Assembly: GCF_042650645.1 (NCBI RefSeq)
Contig: NZ_JBHSBI010000007.1
Span: 248,001 to 312,000 of the forward strand
Reading direction: 5' to 3'
From: Nonomuraea purpurea
GTDB taxonomy: Bacteria; Actinomycetota; Actinomycetes; Streptosporangiales; Streptosporangiaceae
Length of the DNA: 64,000 bases
Part shown: positions 26,705 to 36,700 of the stretch, one piece after another
Position numbering within the stretch: position 1 is the stretch's first letter
How the letters are laid out: each line of letters begins with the position of its first letter
Made by a program: the position numbers and the translations under genes
The notes under the pieces: generated by a model
Seen by the model: the letters and a program-made list of their open reading frames with translations, nothing else
What the model was told of the DNA's origin: nothing
Databases searched by the model: none

Positions 26705-26892
26705 ACGCTCTGACCGCGCGTGTCACCGACGACGGCACCGGCCGCCCCGCCGTCGTCTCCGACCGCGGCGGGAACGGCTTGATCAGCATGACCGAACGTG
26801 TCAGGCTCTACCAGGGAAAGATCACCACGAGCTGGTTCGAGGTTCTGGCGGCCTTTCCGCTCTCTGCGTCCGAGGAGGACGATCCGACCTGA
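26705..26892 (+). pseudogene. C-terminal remnant of a NarL-type sensor histidine kinase
   Basis: Directly after the MarR stop the next frame reads VTDDGTGRPAVVSDRGGNGL, then ISMTERVRLYQGKI, ending FPLSASEEDD. This is the last ATP-binding G-box region of a HPK7/NarL-type kinase (usual form DDG.G......GHGL..M.ERV...GG). About 60 codons remain; no start, H-box or N-box exists upstream. It ends 9 bp before the response regulator gene, so the pair was once a standard kinase-regulator operon. The break coincides with the end of the MarR gene, indicating insertion or deletion at that point. Confidence 0.8.
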
Positions 26893-26901
26893 GGCAAGGC
26901 G

Positions 26902-27555
26902 ATGATCAAGGTCCTTGTGGTGGACGACCAGGTGCTCATCCGGGCCGGTCTGGCCGCGATGCTGCGCGCCTCCGGGCTCGATGTGGTGGGGGAGGCCGCC
27001 GACGGAGCAGAGGCCGTGCGGCTGGCCGCCGACCTCAGACCCGAGGTGGTCCTCATGGACATCCGCATGCCGGGCATGAACGGCATCGCCGCCATGGAAC
27101 GCATCCTCGCCGACGCCGGGGGCACGCCGCCCAAGGTGCTCATCCTGAGCACGTTCGACCTGGACGAGTACGTCTACAACGCGCTGCGGACAGGCGCCAG
27201 CGGCTTCCTGCTCAAGGACACCCCGCCCGGCCGCCTGATCGCGGCCATCCACACCGTCGCGGCGGGAGACGTGCTGCTGGCGCCGAGCGTCACCAAACGC
27301 CTGATCGAGACGTTCGTCTCCCCGCCGAGCCCGGCCGCCCCGGTGCTCGACGCCCTGACCGCCCGCGAGACCGAGGTGCTGCGCCTGGTCGGCCACGCGC
27401 TGTCCAACAAGGAGATCGCCGAGCGGCTGGCGGTGAGCGAGGGCACCGTCAAGACCCACCTGAACCGGCTGATGGCCAAGCTGGGCCTGTCCAGTCGCGC
27501 GCAGGTGGTCGTGCTGTCCTACGACTGCGGCCTGGTCAAACCCGCCTCCCGCTGA
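26902..27555 (+). CDS. NarL/FixJ-family response regulator without its kinase
   Basis: A 217-residue regulator. The receiver (1-120) has D8-D9, phospho-acceptor D53 (VLMDIRMPG) and the Lys of LLKDTPP; the LuxR-type helix-turn-helix (about 148-210) has LTARETEVLRLVGHALSNKEIAERL and VKTHLNRLMAKL. All key residues are present, so it should be functional. Its partner kinase survives only as a 60-codon fragment upstream; it must be phosphorylated by another kinase, act unphosphorylated, or be decaying. AAGG six bases before the ATG. Confidence 0.95.
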   Translation: MIKVLVVDDQVLIRAGLAAMLRASGLDVVGEAADGAEAVRLAADLRPEVVLMDIRMPGMNGIAAMERILADAGGTPPKVLILSTFDLDEYVYNALRTGASGFLLKDTPPGRLIAAIHTVAAGDVLLAPSVTKRLIETFVSPPSPAAPVLDALTARETEVLRLVGHALSNKEIAERLAVSEGTVKTHLNRLMAKLGLSSRAQVVVLSYDCGLVKPASR

Positions 27556-27564
27556 ACGTGGGGG

Positions 27565-30500
27565 TCAAGCGCTCGGGGCGACGCACGGCGAGGGATCGTC
27601 GAGGGCGTCGAGTTCGGTCCTGGCCCGCTCCAGCCAGAACGGCGAGCCGATCCGCTCCCAGATGCGCGTCGCCTGGATGAGGTAGTGGCGCGCGGACCCC
27701 GTCTCCTTCTTGGCCATGGCGGCGTGGGCGAGTCCGCGCAGCACCATGGCCTCGCCGAAGCGCTGCCCGCAGGCCCGGTAGACGGTCAGGCTGTCGTACA
27801 GCAGCCTGATGCCCTCCGCCGTGTCGCCGTGCCGGATGCGCAGGTCGCCCACGCAGCGCATGGCATGCGCCTCCACGAGCCGGTCGCCGAGCCGCGCGCC
27901 GACCTCCCCGGAGTTGCGGAAGTGCTGCTCCGCGCTGGCGTGGTGGCCGTCGCCGTTGTCGGCCGAGCCCAGGCAGCGCAGCGCCCGCGCCTCACCGGCC
28001 AGGTAGCCGGCGCGGCGGCTGAGCCGCAGGCACGCGGCGAAGCGCGCGCGGGCCTGCGCCCACTGGCGGCGTTCCAGAAGCATGATGCCAAGGCCGTGCA
28101 CCGCGTACACCTCGCCGGGGACGTTGCCCACCTGCCTGCACAGCCGCTCGGCCCGCGAGAAGCACTCGGCGGCCTGCTCGTTGCAGCCCGTCAGCCGGTG
28201 CACGTAGCCGAGCCCGGACAGCGTGGCCGCCTCGTACCTGATGTCGCCGATCCGCCTGGCGTGCTCGAGCGCCTCCTCGAAGCAGTCGGCGGCGACCGGG
28301 TAGCGGTCCTGGATGGTGTGCAACTCGCCGAGGTTGCGCAGCATCGCCATCGCGGAGGCGTCGTCGCCCGACCGGCGGGCGGCCCGCAGCACCTGTTCGT
28401 GCGTGCTCCGCCAGTCGGCGAAATAGGTCCTGGCCTCGTAGAAGACCGCGAGCGCCGCGGCCAGCCCGGCGGCGGCGCCGGGCGCCCCGGTCGCCGCGGC
28501 CCTGACGACGACGGCGCCGAGCGGCACGCGTTCCGCCTCGAACCACGCCATCGGGTCGGCCACCAGCCTGCGGGACAGCGCCTCCGGCAGGCTCCACGCG
28601 GGCGCCACCCTGGGCGCGGCCTCCACGAACCCGCTCCCGAACTCCTGCTCGGCCCGCGTGGCCAGATCCAGGTACGCGCCGCACAGGCGCTCACCGGCCG
28701 CCCGCCGCCGCTCAGCCGGTACCCGCGCCAGGGCCTGCTCCCTGCCGTAGAGCCGGACCAGGTCGTGCAGGCGGTAGCGGCCGCTGCCCGCGGGCAGCAG
28801 CAGGTTCATGCCGACCAGCTCGTCGACGATCCGCTCGGCGTCCGACGGCGTGGCGTCAAGCAGGGCCGCCACCACCCAGCCGGCCACGTCCTGAGCCGGC
28901 AGCAGCACGCTGAGCAGGTGGTAGGCCTCCCGGGCCGGCGCGGACAACTCCTGGTCCGCCGAGGCGAGTGCGGTCCTGACGGCCAGGTCCTCGACCGCCA
29001 GTTCGTCCAGGCGGCGGCGCTGGTCGCGCAGGGAGGCGCTGAGCTCGGCCGGCCTGCGCTGGCTGTTTCCCGCCAGGCGGGCGCCGGCGATGCGCACGGC
29101 CAGGGGCAGGTACCCGCAGCGGCGCACGATCCTGGCGGCCGAGGCCGGGTCGGCGGCCACCCGCTCGGCGCCCGCGGTGGCGGCGAGCAGGGCCAGCGCC
29201 TCGTCGAGGGGCAGCGGCGCCAGCCGCACCCGTTCGGCGTCCACACCGGTCAGGGCGCTGCGGCTGGTCACCAGCAGCGCGCAGCCCGGCGAGGCGACCA
29301 GCAGCCGCCGCACGTCCGCGGCGCTCACCGCGTCGTCCAGGACGATCAGCACCCGCCGTCCCGCCAGCACCGACCGGTACGTGGCCAGCCGTTCCGCCTC
29401 CCCCTCCGGGATGGCCGCGCCGGCCAGACCCAGCCCGCGCAGCAGCGTCGCCACGGCCTGCCCGAGCGGCACGGGCGCGCCGGACGGGCCGCGCATCGGC
29501 AGGAACAACTGCCCGTCGGGGTATCGGTCGCGGACGTCCTGCCCGACGTGCACGACGAAGCTGGTCTTGCCGATGCCCGGCGGGCCGGTCACCACGATGA
29601 CGGGGGATTGTTCGCCTGGGCCGCTGGTGGCGGACAGGCAGGACAGGACGTGGGCGCGTTCGCCGGCGCGGCCGATGAAGGCGGGAACGTCGGGAGGCAA
29701 CTGGAAGCTCGGAACGGGCACCAAGGCGCCGGTGGGCTGTGAGCGCGGCTGCCTGTTCTCCTCTGGCAGCGGCCCGTCCTGCGCGGGGGAGCCCACCTCG
29801 CCGTGCGGTGGCGCATGGGGTTGGTTGCCGCCGTGAGAGGCCGCCGGGCCGGGGAAGGCCATGCCGGGGTGCGGTGCGTTCATGAGCGTCGTGCCGGCGT
29901 GATCCAGGAGTGCCGTGCCGGGGTGAGGCTCGTCCAGGAGCGTCGCGCCGCCCTGCAGGATGGCCGTCTCCAGCTCGCGCAGCCGGGCGCCCGGCTCGAT
30001 GCCGAGTTCGGTCGTGGTGATGCGCCAGCCCTCGCGGTAGACCCGCAGCGCGTCGGCGGTCCGGCCGTTGCGGTGCAGCGCCAGCATCAGGCGGTAACGC
30101 AGGCCCTCGTGCAGGGGATGCGCCGAGCAGAGCTCGTCCAGTTCGGGGATGAGCTCGCCGTCGCGGCGGGCCGCGTGGTGGGCGTCGGCGAGTAATTCGA
30201 TCGCGGCCAGGCGCCGCTGCTTCAACTGCTCGGCCGCGTCGGCGGCGAACGCCGCGCGCAGGCCGTCCAGCCCGGCGCCCCGCCACAACGACAGCGCCTC
30301 CCGCACCGCCGTGATGGCCTCACCGGCGTTGCCGTCGTCCAGAAGCGTGCGGGCCGAGCCGGCCAGTTCGTCGAAGACGTCCAGGTCGACGCTGCTGGGC
30401 GGCGGCTGCAGGACGTACCCGGCGGGACCGGTGCGCAGCATGTCACGTCCGGCGCCCACCGACTCCAGCAGTCCGCGCAGGCCCGCCACGTGCGCGTGAA

Positions 30501-30684
30501 CCTGGGCACGCGCGGTCGCGGGCGGCGTGGCGCCCCAGATGCCGCCGACGATGCGGCCCATGGGGACCAGCCGGTTCCTGCGCAGGAGCAGCAGGGCGAG
30601 CAGGGCCTGCCGTTTGGGCGGCCCCACGGGCACCGGCGCGTCGTGGACGATCAGCTGAAGCTCACCGAGCATCAGGAACCTCAC
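27565..30684 (-). CDS. AfsR-type SARP regulator with NB-ARC and TPR domains
   Basis: A 1039-residue regulator in the AfsR layout. OmpR-like DNA-binding domain (about 1-90, VGPPKRQALLALLLLRRN), BTAD domain (about 95-240, LDEPH-side linker follows), a Gly/His/Pro-rich linker (about 250-330), NB-ARC ATPase (about 345-610) with Walker A VTGPPGIGKTSF and Walker B VLIVLDDAV, then a winged segment and TPR repeats (about 770-1010) such as YRLTGCNEQAAECFSRAERL. SARPs activate secondary-metabolite or stress genes; the NB-ARC/TPR part gates activity by nucleotide and ligand. GTG 30684 gives MRFLMLGE, the normal SARP opening; ATG 30672 is the alternative. Confidence 0.93.
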   Translation of the reverse strand: MRFLMLGELQLIVHDAPVPVGPPKRQALLALLLLRRNRLVPMGRIVGGIWGATPPATARAQVHAHVAGLRGLLESVGAGRDMLRTGPAGYVLQPPPSSVDLDVFDELAGSARTLLDDGNAGEAITAVREALSLWRGAGLDGLRAAFAADAAEQLKQRRLAAIELLADAHHAARRDGELIPELDELCSAHPLHEGLRYRLMLALHRNGRTADALRVYREGWRITTTELGIEPGARLRELETAILQGGATLLDEPHPGTALLDHAGTTLMNAPHPGMAFPGPAASHGGNQPHAPPHGEVGSPAQDGPLPEENRQPRSQPTGALVPVPSFQLPPDVPAFIGRAGERAHVLSCLSATSGPGEQSPVIVVTGPPGIGKTSFVVHVGQDVRDRYPDGQLFLPMRGPSGAPVPLGQAVATLLRGLGLAGAAIPEGEAERLATYRSVLAGRRVLIVLDDAVSAADVRRLLVASPGCALLVTSRSALTGVDAERVRLAPLPLDEALALLAATAGAERVAADPASAARIVRRCGYLPLAVRIAGARLAGNSQRRPAELSASLRDQRRRLDELAVEDLAVRTALASADQELSAPAREAYHLLSVLLPAQDVAGWVVAALLDATPSDAERIVDELVGMNLLLPAGSGRYRLHDLVRLYGREQALARVPAERRRAAGERLCGAYLDLATRAEQEFGSGFVEAAPRVAPAWSLPEALSRRLVADPMAWFEAERVPLGAVVVRAAATGAPGAAAGLAAALAVFYEARTYFADWRSTHEQVLRAARRSGDDASAMAMLRNLGELHTIQDRYPVAADCFEEALEHARRIGDIRYEAATLSGLGYVHRLTGCNEQAAECFSRAERLCRQVGNVPGEVYAVHGLGIMLLERRQWAQARARFAACLRLSRRAGYLAGEARALRCLGSADNGDGHHASAEQHFRNSGEVGARLGDRLVEAHAMRCVGDLRIRHGDTAEGIRLLYDSLTVYRACGQRFGEAMVLRGLAHAAMAKKETGSARHYLIQATRIWERIGSPFWLERARTELDALDDPSPCVAPSA

Positions 30685-30774
30685 GTCGCAACCACGTCTT
30701 CCACAGTAGCCGGAACCGATCAACGCCCATTCTGGGCTGAAGCGATCATGGGCGCCAACTTTCGATCATTTGGG

Positions 30775-30802
30775 GTCCATAGCCGATCCATAGCCGGTCC
30801 AT
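30775..30802. promoter_or_regulatory. Three direct repeats at exact 11-bp spacing, SARP-box-like
   Basis: GTCCATAGCCG, ATCCATAGCCG and GTCCATCAATC begin at 30775, 30786 and 30797, with the core TCCAT every 11 bp. SARPs bind direct repeats at 11 or 22 bp spacing next to a promoter, one monomer per helical turn. The array lies 91 bp upstream of the SARP gene and 185 bp upstream of the divergent 48-residue gene. Confidence 0.65.
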
Positions 30803-30986
30803 CAATCGCCTCTGCCAGCATGACCGCCAGGGAGACCGCGACGGAGCGTGCGAATGGGGCCACGCGGCGGCCCGGGCTCGCCCGGTACGGCATCAGACCG
30901 CGCTGATAAGGCGTTTCGCCCCATCGACATGCCATCACGCAGCGGCCTCCCCTTTCCCTGAGACGACCCCTTGGAGGCGCCAAGCG

Positions 30987-31133
30987 ATGACACGTGTCAA
31001 GACCTCGATCATGTTCGCCGTGCTGCCGCCGGCCTGCTCGGCGCATCAGATGATCGGGCGGGCCGCCCCGGCCTCCACCTCGACGCCGTCGAAGCCCGGC
31101 GAGCTCTTCGGCTTCCTGGCGAAGGCACGCTGA
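30987..31133 (+). CDS. 48-residue protein translationally coupled to the 868-residue gene
   Basis: Begins MTRVKTSIMFAVLPPACSAH and ends GELFGFLAKAR. The ATG follows GGAGG by nine bases, and the TGA stop overlaps the next start as TGATG. The N-terminal 20 residues are moderately hydrophobic but not a clear signal peptide. No family recognised. It could be a leader whose translation sets expression of the large gene, a small partner of it, or a modified-peptide precursor; the first is the least demanding reading. Confidence 0.55.
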   Translation: MTRVKTSIMFAVLPPACSAHQMIGRAAPASTSTPSKPGELFGFLAKAR

Positions 31134-33739
31134 TGGTCTACAGGAAAACCAGCGAGAGCTGGCCCTGGGCTCCGCTCGTCGAAGGCGCCCGGGACACCGA
31201 CTGGCCGCACGTGTGCGCACACGCCGCCCACCTCCTCGTCCCCGTGCTCGGCTACATCCGCCGGCCGCCCGACGGGCTGATCAAGGCGGCGCTCGGCCAT
31301 CCGGCGCTCGTGGCCGCGCTCGCGTCGAACAACAACCTCGCCGACTGGGGCGAGGACATCGTCGACGAGGTCACCGCGGCCGCTTTGGAGCAGGTGGACG
31401 ACCGCATGGTGGCGCGGCTGGTGCGCAACCCGGCGACGTCGCGCAGGCTCGACGTGTGCGCGCGGGTGGCCGCCTCGGGGAGCGTGCACGCCGTGTTGCA
31501 CGGGTACGACCTGAAGATGGCGGCCTCGGGCAGCCTGCATCTCCGGGCCGACGACGTGCCATGGACCCTGCGGACACGGCGGGTGCTGTTCGCCGCCGCG
31601 ACCCGGTTCGACGCCAACGAGCAGGTCGTCGCGACGCTGATGAGGACCGTCGAGACCGCCCGGCCGCTGGTCGTCTCGCCGCGTCCGGACCTCGTCCACC
31701 AGGTGCTCGACACCTACGGCCCGCTGCTGACCGAAGAGGAGCAGCTCCGCGCCGTCCTGTCGATCTGGCGGCACGGCGGCGGCGCGGCCGCGGTCGCCGC
31801 CCTCGACACCACCGGTCTGCGGCCGGACGTTCGGGAAGTGGTGGCGGAGGTCGACATCGACGTGCTGCGGGTCGCGCTCGCGCAGGCGAAGGGCACCTGC
31901 GGCGCCATCCGAGAGCTACGCGACCCGGACACGCGTGATCACGCCGACCGGCTGAGCATCCGGGAGCGGCTCGACTGGTACACCATCCGCGCCACCGACG
32001 ACCACGAGCCCTTCAACGCGCCCGCGTCGGCGGCCCTGGCCGCCCGCCCCGACTGTCCCCGCGACTTCCGCCTCCTGCTGTACGCCCGCCACCTCGCCGC
32101 GACCGCCCGGCGACTCCTCGACACCGTGCCCGTGGACTGGGACGCCCTGCGCGAACTCGACAGACTCCGGCCGCTGGGGGAGGAGGCCGCCGCACGGGCG
32201 GCGGCCCGCCGCGACTGCCCGGAGGGGCTGCGGATCACGCTGCTGCGGAGGTTCCCTCAGGCGGTCGCCACGCACACCTCGGCCCCGACCATCGCCCTGC
32301 TGAAGGCCGCCACCCCGGAGATGGCTGGTGCGGAGCGCGACGACGGTTCGCCCGGCCTCCATGACATCGTCGGCCTTCTGGCCGGTGAGGGGCTCGCGTC
32401 CGGCACCATGAGCGGGGAGGAACTGCTCGCCGTAGGACGCCCGGCCGTGGCCGTTCTGGCGGCGACCAGGCACCGCCCGCGCCTGCCCGTCTCGGAACGT
32501 CCCGGCGCGGGCCGATCGAACACCTGGCCGCAGTTCCGCGCCCGGCTCGCCGAGCGCGTCAGCGCACGGCTCGGGACGGACGTGGCCGCCTGGCGGGCAC
32601 TGGCCGCGCAAATCACGACATTTCCTGGCACGATCCCCGAACTCCTCAACGCCGTCGCCCCCACCACGCCGGCCCCCGAAGCCGCCGTCATCCTCCCCCC
32701 AACCGGGTCCGACGCCTGGGAGGCGTTCCTTTCGATGCTCGGTGCCGCCCCCGACGGCACCCGTACCGCGCTGTGGCCCCATCTCGACGACGTGACGCTG
32801 CGTGCTCTCATCGCGGGCGAGCCGGAGGCGGCCGAATGGGCGGCGCTGGCCGCCACCCCGGGCCGGGTACGGGAGGCATGGCTGGAGGGGATCCCGTCCG
32901 GGGTGAAGCCGGGGCCGCTGCGCGAGCTGGACGCGTGCGCGACCCCGCAGGAGCATCGGTCCCGATGGTCGCATCAGTCCCGGTGGTTCCGTCAGCGCAT
33001 CAGGGGCAGGGTCCCGCAGTTGCGGATGTTCCTGGACGTCTGGGACCGGTTCGGCGCCGAGGCGGTGGCCGAGCTGCTCGGCGAGCGCAAGGTGCGGCAG
33101 GACTGCCGCACCACCGGCGACCACGTCGCCGGCCTGCTGTCCCGCGAGGACGGAGTCGAGGCACTCCGTACCGAGGTCACCCGGGGGGAGACCCCCGAGG
33201 CCCAGATCGAGGCGTGGCGCACCCGCCGCGACCTGGCCACCCTCGTCGAGGAGACCCACAGCTGGCACTGGCGGGCCCTGCTGCGCGAACACCTCGACCG
33301 GCCGTTCCCGCCGACCACCGTGTGGTGGATGGCGAAGGCGTACGAACGTCCCGGATCGTTGCTGCAGGAAGCAGCCAGGATCCTCCCGAAAGGCGTGTGT
33401 TCCGCCTACACCAGGCTCATGGCGGGCGAACACCCCGAAAAGGTGCTCATCGCGCACGCGGCCGACGAGCCGCGCCGCAAGAACGACAAGTGGGTGACCG
33501 GCGCCGTCCGCGCCGGGAAGGTCACCTGGGATCAGGCGCTGGAACACGCCCACCCGGCCGCGGAGGTGCTCCGCCAGGTGTACGAAGAGCTCCACGCCGC
33601 CCCCAGGGAGCTGATCGAATTGATGCGCGACACCGTCAAGGACGACGCCGACGCCTGGATCCGCGCCGCCCGCCTGCTGCCCGACTTCCAGGGCAGCGTC
33701 GCCGACCTGCTCCGCACGGCCGCGTACCCCCGGACGTGA
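31133..33739 (+). CDS. 868-residue helical protein of unknown function
   Basis: A long, mostly alpha-helical, Ala/Leu/Arg/Asp-rich protein with no signal peptide or membrane segment. Recurrent helical hairpins of the kind VARLVRNPATSRRLDVCARVA, ALAARPDCPRDFRLLLYARHLA and AAARRDCPEGLRITLLRRF suggest a HEAT- or LRV-like solenoid over residues 90-370; a middle segment (about 450-600) and a Trp-rich part (RSRWSHQSRWFRQRIRG) follow. The ATG at 31133 is preceded by GAAGG and overlaps the upstream 48-residue gene's stop. No enzyme motif was seen. The divergent SARP-type regulator is a possible controller. Confidence 0.85.
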   Translation: MVYRKTSESWPWAPLVEGARDTDWPHVCAHAAHLLVPVLGYIRRPPDGLIKAALGHPALVAALASNNNLADWGEDIVDEVTAAALEQVDDRMVARLVRNPATSRRLDVCARVAASGSVHAVLHGYDLKMAASGSLHLRADDVPWTLRTRRVLFAAATRFDANEQVVATLMRTVETARPLVVSPRPDLVHQVLDTYGPLLTEEEQLRAVLSIWRHGGGAAAVAALDTTGLRPDVREVVAEVDIDVLRVALAQAKGTCGAIRELRDPDTRDHADRLSIRERLDWYTIRATDDHEPFNAPASAALAARPDCPRDFRLLLYARHLAATARRLLDTVPVDWDALRELDRLRPLGEEAAARAAARRDCPEGLRITLLRRFPQAVATHTSAPTIALLKAATPEMAGAERDDGSPGLHDIVGLLAGEGLASGTMSGEELLAVGRPAVAVLAATRHRPRLPVSERPGAGRSNTWPQFRARLAERVSARLGTDVAAWRALAAQITTFPGTIPELLNAVAPTTPAPEAAVILPPTGSDAWEAFLSMLGAAPDGTRTALWPHLDDVTLRALIAGEPEAAEWAALAATPGRVREAWLEGIPSGVKPGPLRELDACATPQEHRSRWSHQSRWFRQRIRGRVPQLRMFLDVWDRFGAEAVAELLGERKVRQDCRTTGDHVAGLLSREDGVEALRTEVTRGETPEAQIEAWRTRRDLATLVEETHSWHWRALLREHLDRPFPPTTVWWMAKAYERPGSLLQEAARILPKGVCSAYTRLMAGEHPEKVLIAHAADEPRRKNDKWVTGAVRAGKVTWDQALEHAHPAAEVLRQVYEELHAAPRELIELMRDTVKDDADAWIRAARLLPDFQGSVADLLRTAAYPRT

Positions 33740-33750
33740 TCGCCGAAAGG

Positions 33751-33788
33751 ATCCGGGCATGGCGGGTGATGACCGGCCATGCCCGGAT
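33751..33788. terminator. 13-bp hairpin between convergent genes
   Basis: ATCCGGGCATGGC, 12-base loop, GCCATGCCCGGAT: perfect stem filling the 52-bp gap between the 868-residue gene and the subtilase gene. Probably bidirectional. Confidence 0.8.
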
Positions 33789-33791
33789 TAT

Positions 33792-36700
33792 CTACTTCAG
33801 CCCGTACGCCCGTTGGACGGTCTGCTCAACCGTGTTGCCCTCGGCGTCGGTGGCCTGCGCCCTGATCCCCACCGTCCCGGTCGTCTGGGCCAGCGGCGGA
33901 GGGGTGATGGTCGCCTGCCCCGACGAAACCCGCACCGGCGTCCAGTGGGCGCCGTCGTCGAAGGTGACCGAGACCTTGAGCTGGGTGAGCTTCGCGTCGT
34001 TGCGCCCGAACGTGCCGTAGTAGCCGGTCACGCGGATCCGGTGTGCGACGCCCGCTTTGAGCCGGTTGTCCAGGTCGAGCGGCGCGTCGTAGCGCAGGTT
34101 GAGCTGCCTGGTCGTCTCGCAGGGCTCGACCTTGCCCGTCACGAACCAGCCCAGACAGAGCCCGCCGTTCATCGAGGTTATCCCGCCGGTCGGCTGCTTG
34201 CTCTTGAACGTCCACGCGCTCTCGACGTCTCTCGCGTACCGTTGCAGCGGGTGCGGGGTGCGGAAGGAGTCCGTCATCCGGTAGCGGGTCTCGGCCTGCG
34301 GCAGTGTGAACGTCGGCACGGTCAACGCGACGATCCCCAGCACGGCCTTGGCCTCGACCAGCGGGAGCTCCTGACCATCACGGTAGAGGCGCAGCTCGTC
34401 CCTGCCGCCGTGCTTGTCGCTGGAGCCGTTGGCGGCGTAGGTGAAGGTCTCCCCGTGGTTCGGCTCCGGCCCCACTACCGGCACGATCGGCATGAACATC
34501 TCACCCATCCGGCACGGGAAGCACTCCGCGGCCCCGATGGCGTAGACCTCGTCGGAGACGACCAGGCTGCCGGGCACCCGCGGTTGTTTCCCCCATGCCT
34601 CGGTCCGCGTCCCGGCGGAGGTGAAGACGTTCCTGGCGGGGACCTGCATCGCGGTCTTGCTGTGGTACTCCGTTCCCTCGTCGTAGGTGATCGTGGTCGT
34701 GCGGTTCCAGAGGACGTCGGGGGAGACGGGGCCGACGTACTCGGTCAGGGTGGTCTGCGAGCGCTGCCGGTGTTCCATCGACGCGGGGGTGGAGTATCGG
34801 CCTGACCGGGTCGAGATCGACGCCTGCGTGCTCAGCTCCGCCATGCCCGGCCGGTCGGCGTGGAAGCGGTCATTGATCTTCTGCAGCCGGTTGGCGCCGA
34901 TGGAGTAGCTCAGGTTGGAGGGGATCCGGCCGAGTTCGGGCAGCACCAGCGAGTACAGGTACGGCGTCGACGCGGTGCCGTCGGCGCTGACCGTCACCGT
35001 CCTGCGGGCGGCCAGGGCGGACAGCGCGCGGCCCTGCTCGGCCGTCAGGCTCATGGTCGGCACGGGGTAGGTCGGCCACGAGCCCGCCGGGTCGAGGAAG
35101 GCCCGGTTGACGGCCCCGTACCCGAGCACCGCCGTGGCCCCCGCCTGCGCGGCGGCCCTGACCCGGTCCAGGGCGTTGCCCGAGCAGGCCATCGACGGGC
35201 AGAGGTCGGACACGTCGAGCAGGACGAGCTTGCCTCGCACGTCCAGGCGGCTGAAGTCGCGGCCGTCACGGGCGTCGACGAGCGTGAGCGTGCTGCGCCC
35301 GTCGAGTTTGCGCGTCTCCGGCGTCACGTCCAGGTAGCGCGGCTCGATCGCGGGCCCGCCGCGCACCTTCATGGTGATGGCGGGGGCGCCGAGCTGGTAG
35401 CGGCCGGCCAGGGTGAAGCTGCCCTGGGTGACCTTGCGCGTGGGCAGCAGCACGTAGTTGTCCAGGCCGTACACGGGATAGGCGGACGACACCTCGCCCC
35501 AGGCGCCCGTGGCCCCGATGCGCTTGAAGGCGTACTGCGAGCGGTTGACCTCGTTCGGGAGCGGTGTGCGCACCGAGACCTCGCGCGCCTTGCGCAGGTC
35601 GAGTGTGACCGTGGTGTCCCCGGTGATCTCGATCTCCGGGTCGGCGGGCAGCGACTGGACCCACTCGCCGTTCCTGCCCCGCCAGGCCAGCGCGGACATC
35701 ACGCTGTAGGTGCCGGGGTAGACGACCGTCTCGCTCTCGGCGCCCGACGGCGGAAGGTAGACGGAGACGAGGTCGTCACGGTCGTCGGTCCGCAGCAGCA
35801 TCCACGGGATCTCCGTCGGGCTGGTGGCCCCGTCCGGCAGCACCAGTCGCGTGCGCACGGTGAGCCTCTTCGGTTCGACGAACGCGCCGACGGCCGAACT
35901 CACCTGGGTCTGGCCGTCCGAGGCCTGGACGAAGCCCTCGTACCAGGTGTCGGGCCCCTTCGGGTCGAACGTGACCGTCACCTGCGCGCTCCCGCGCGCG
36001 GGGACGGTGACCGTGTTCCTGTCGACCGACAGCGTGCTCTTCGGGAGGGCGCCGCCGCGGTGGGCCGTGACGCCGGTGCTCAGCGTCAGCGTCACGGGCT
36101 GGTCGCCGTCGTTGACGTAGGTGAGCGGCCTGGTCACCGGGCCGCTCTGCGGCGAGGACAGGAAGCCGAAGTCGAGGCTGCCCTCCGCCCGTACCCGCTG
36201 CTTGACGGCGCGCGCCACGTCCACGCGCCCGGCGCCCTGCTCGTAGGCGCCCGCCTCGCTACGCTTGGCGGTGCTCGTCAGGGCGGCCTTGAGCTTGGCG
36301 TTGTTCCAGTCGGGATGCTGGCCTGCCAGCAGCGCGGCGGCGCCGGCGACATGCGGGGTGGCCATCGAGGTCCCCGAGGCGCTGGTGTGGGTGTCGTCCA
36401 CCGGCGCGCCCATGGACGTGCCGCGCGCGCGGGCGGCGACGATGTCCACGCCGGGCGCGGAAAGGTCGGGCTTGAGGCCGTAGTTCACGGCCGTGGGCCC
36501 CCTGCTGGAGAAGGAGGCCGTCTTGTCGGCCCCGTCCACCGCGGCGACGGTCAGCGCGGACGGCGCCGTGCCGGGCGAGCCGATCGTCCGGCTGGCCGTG
36601 TCGTTGCCCGCGGCCACCACGAACAGCGCCCCCGACTCCTTGCTGAGCCGCTCCAGCGCCTGGTCGGTCGGGCTGTCAGGGCCGGGGCAGCAGCCGCCGA

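Noticed and set aside
27685..29742. 685-codon plus-strand frame opposite the SARP gene
   Set aside because: Shadow frame with no start signal; the NB-ARC and TPR motifs are all on the minus strand.
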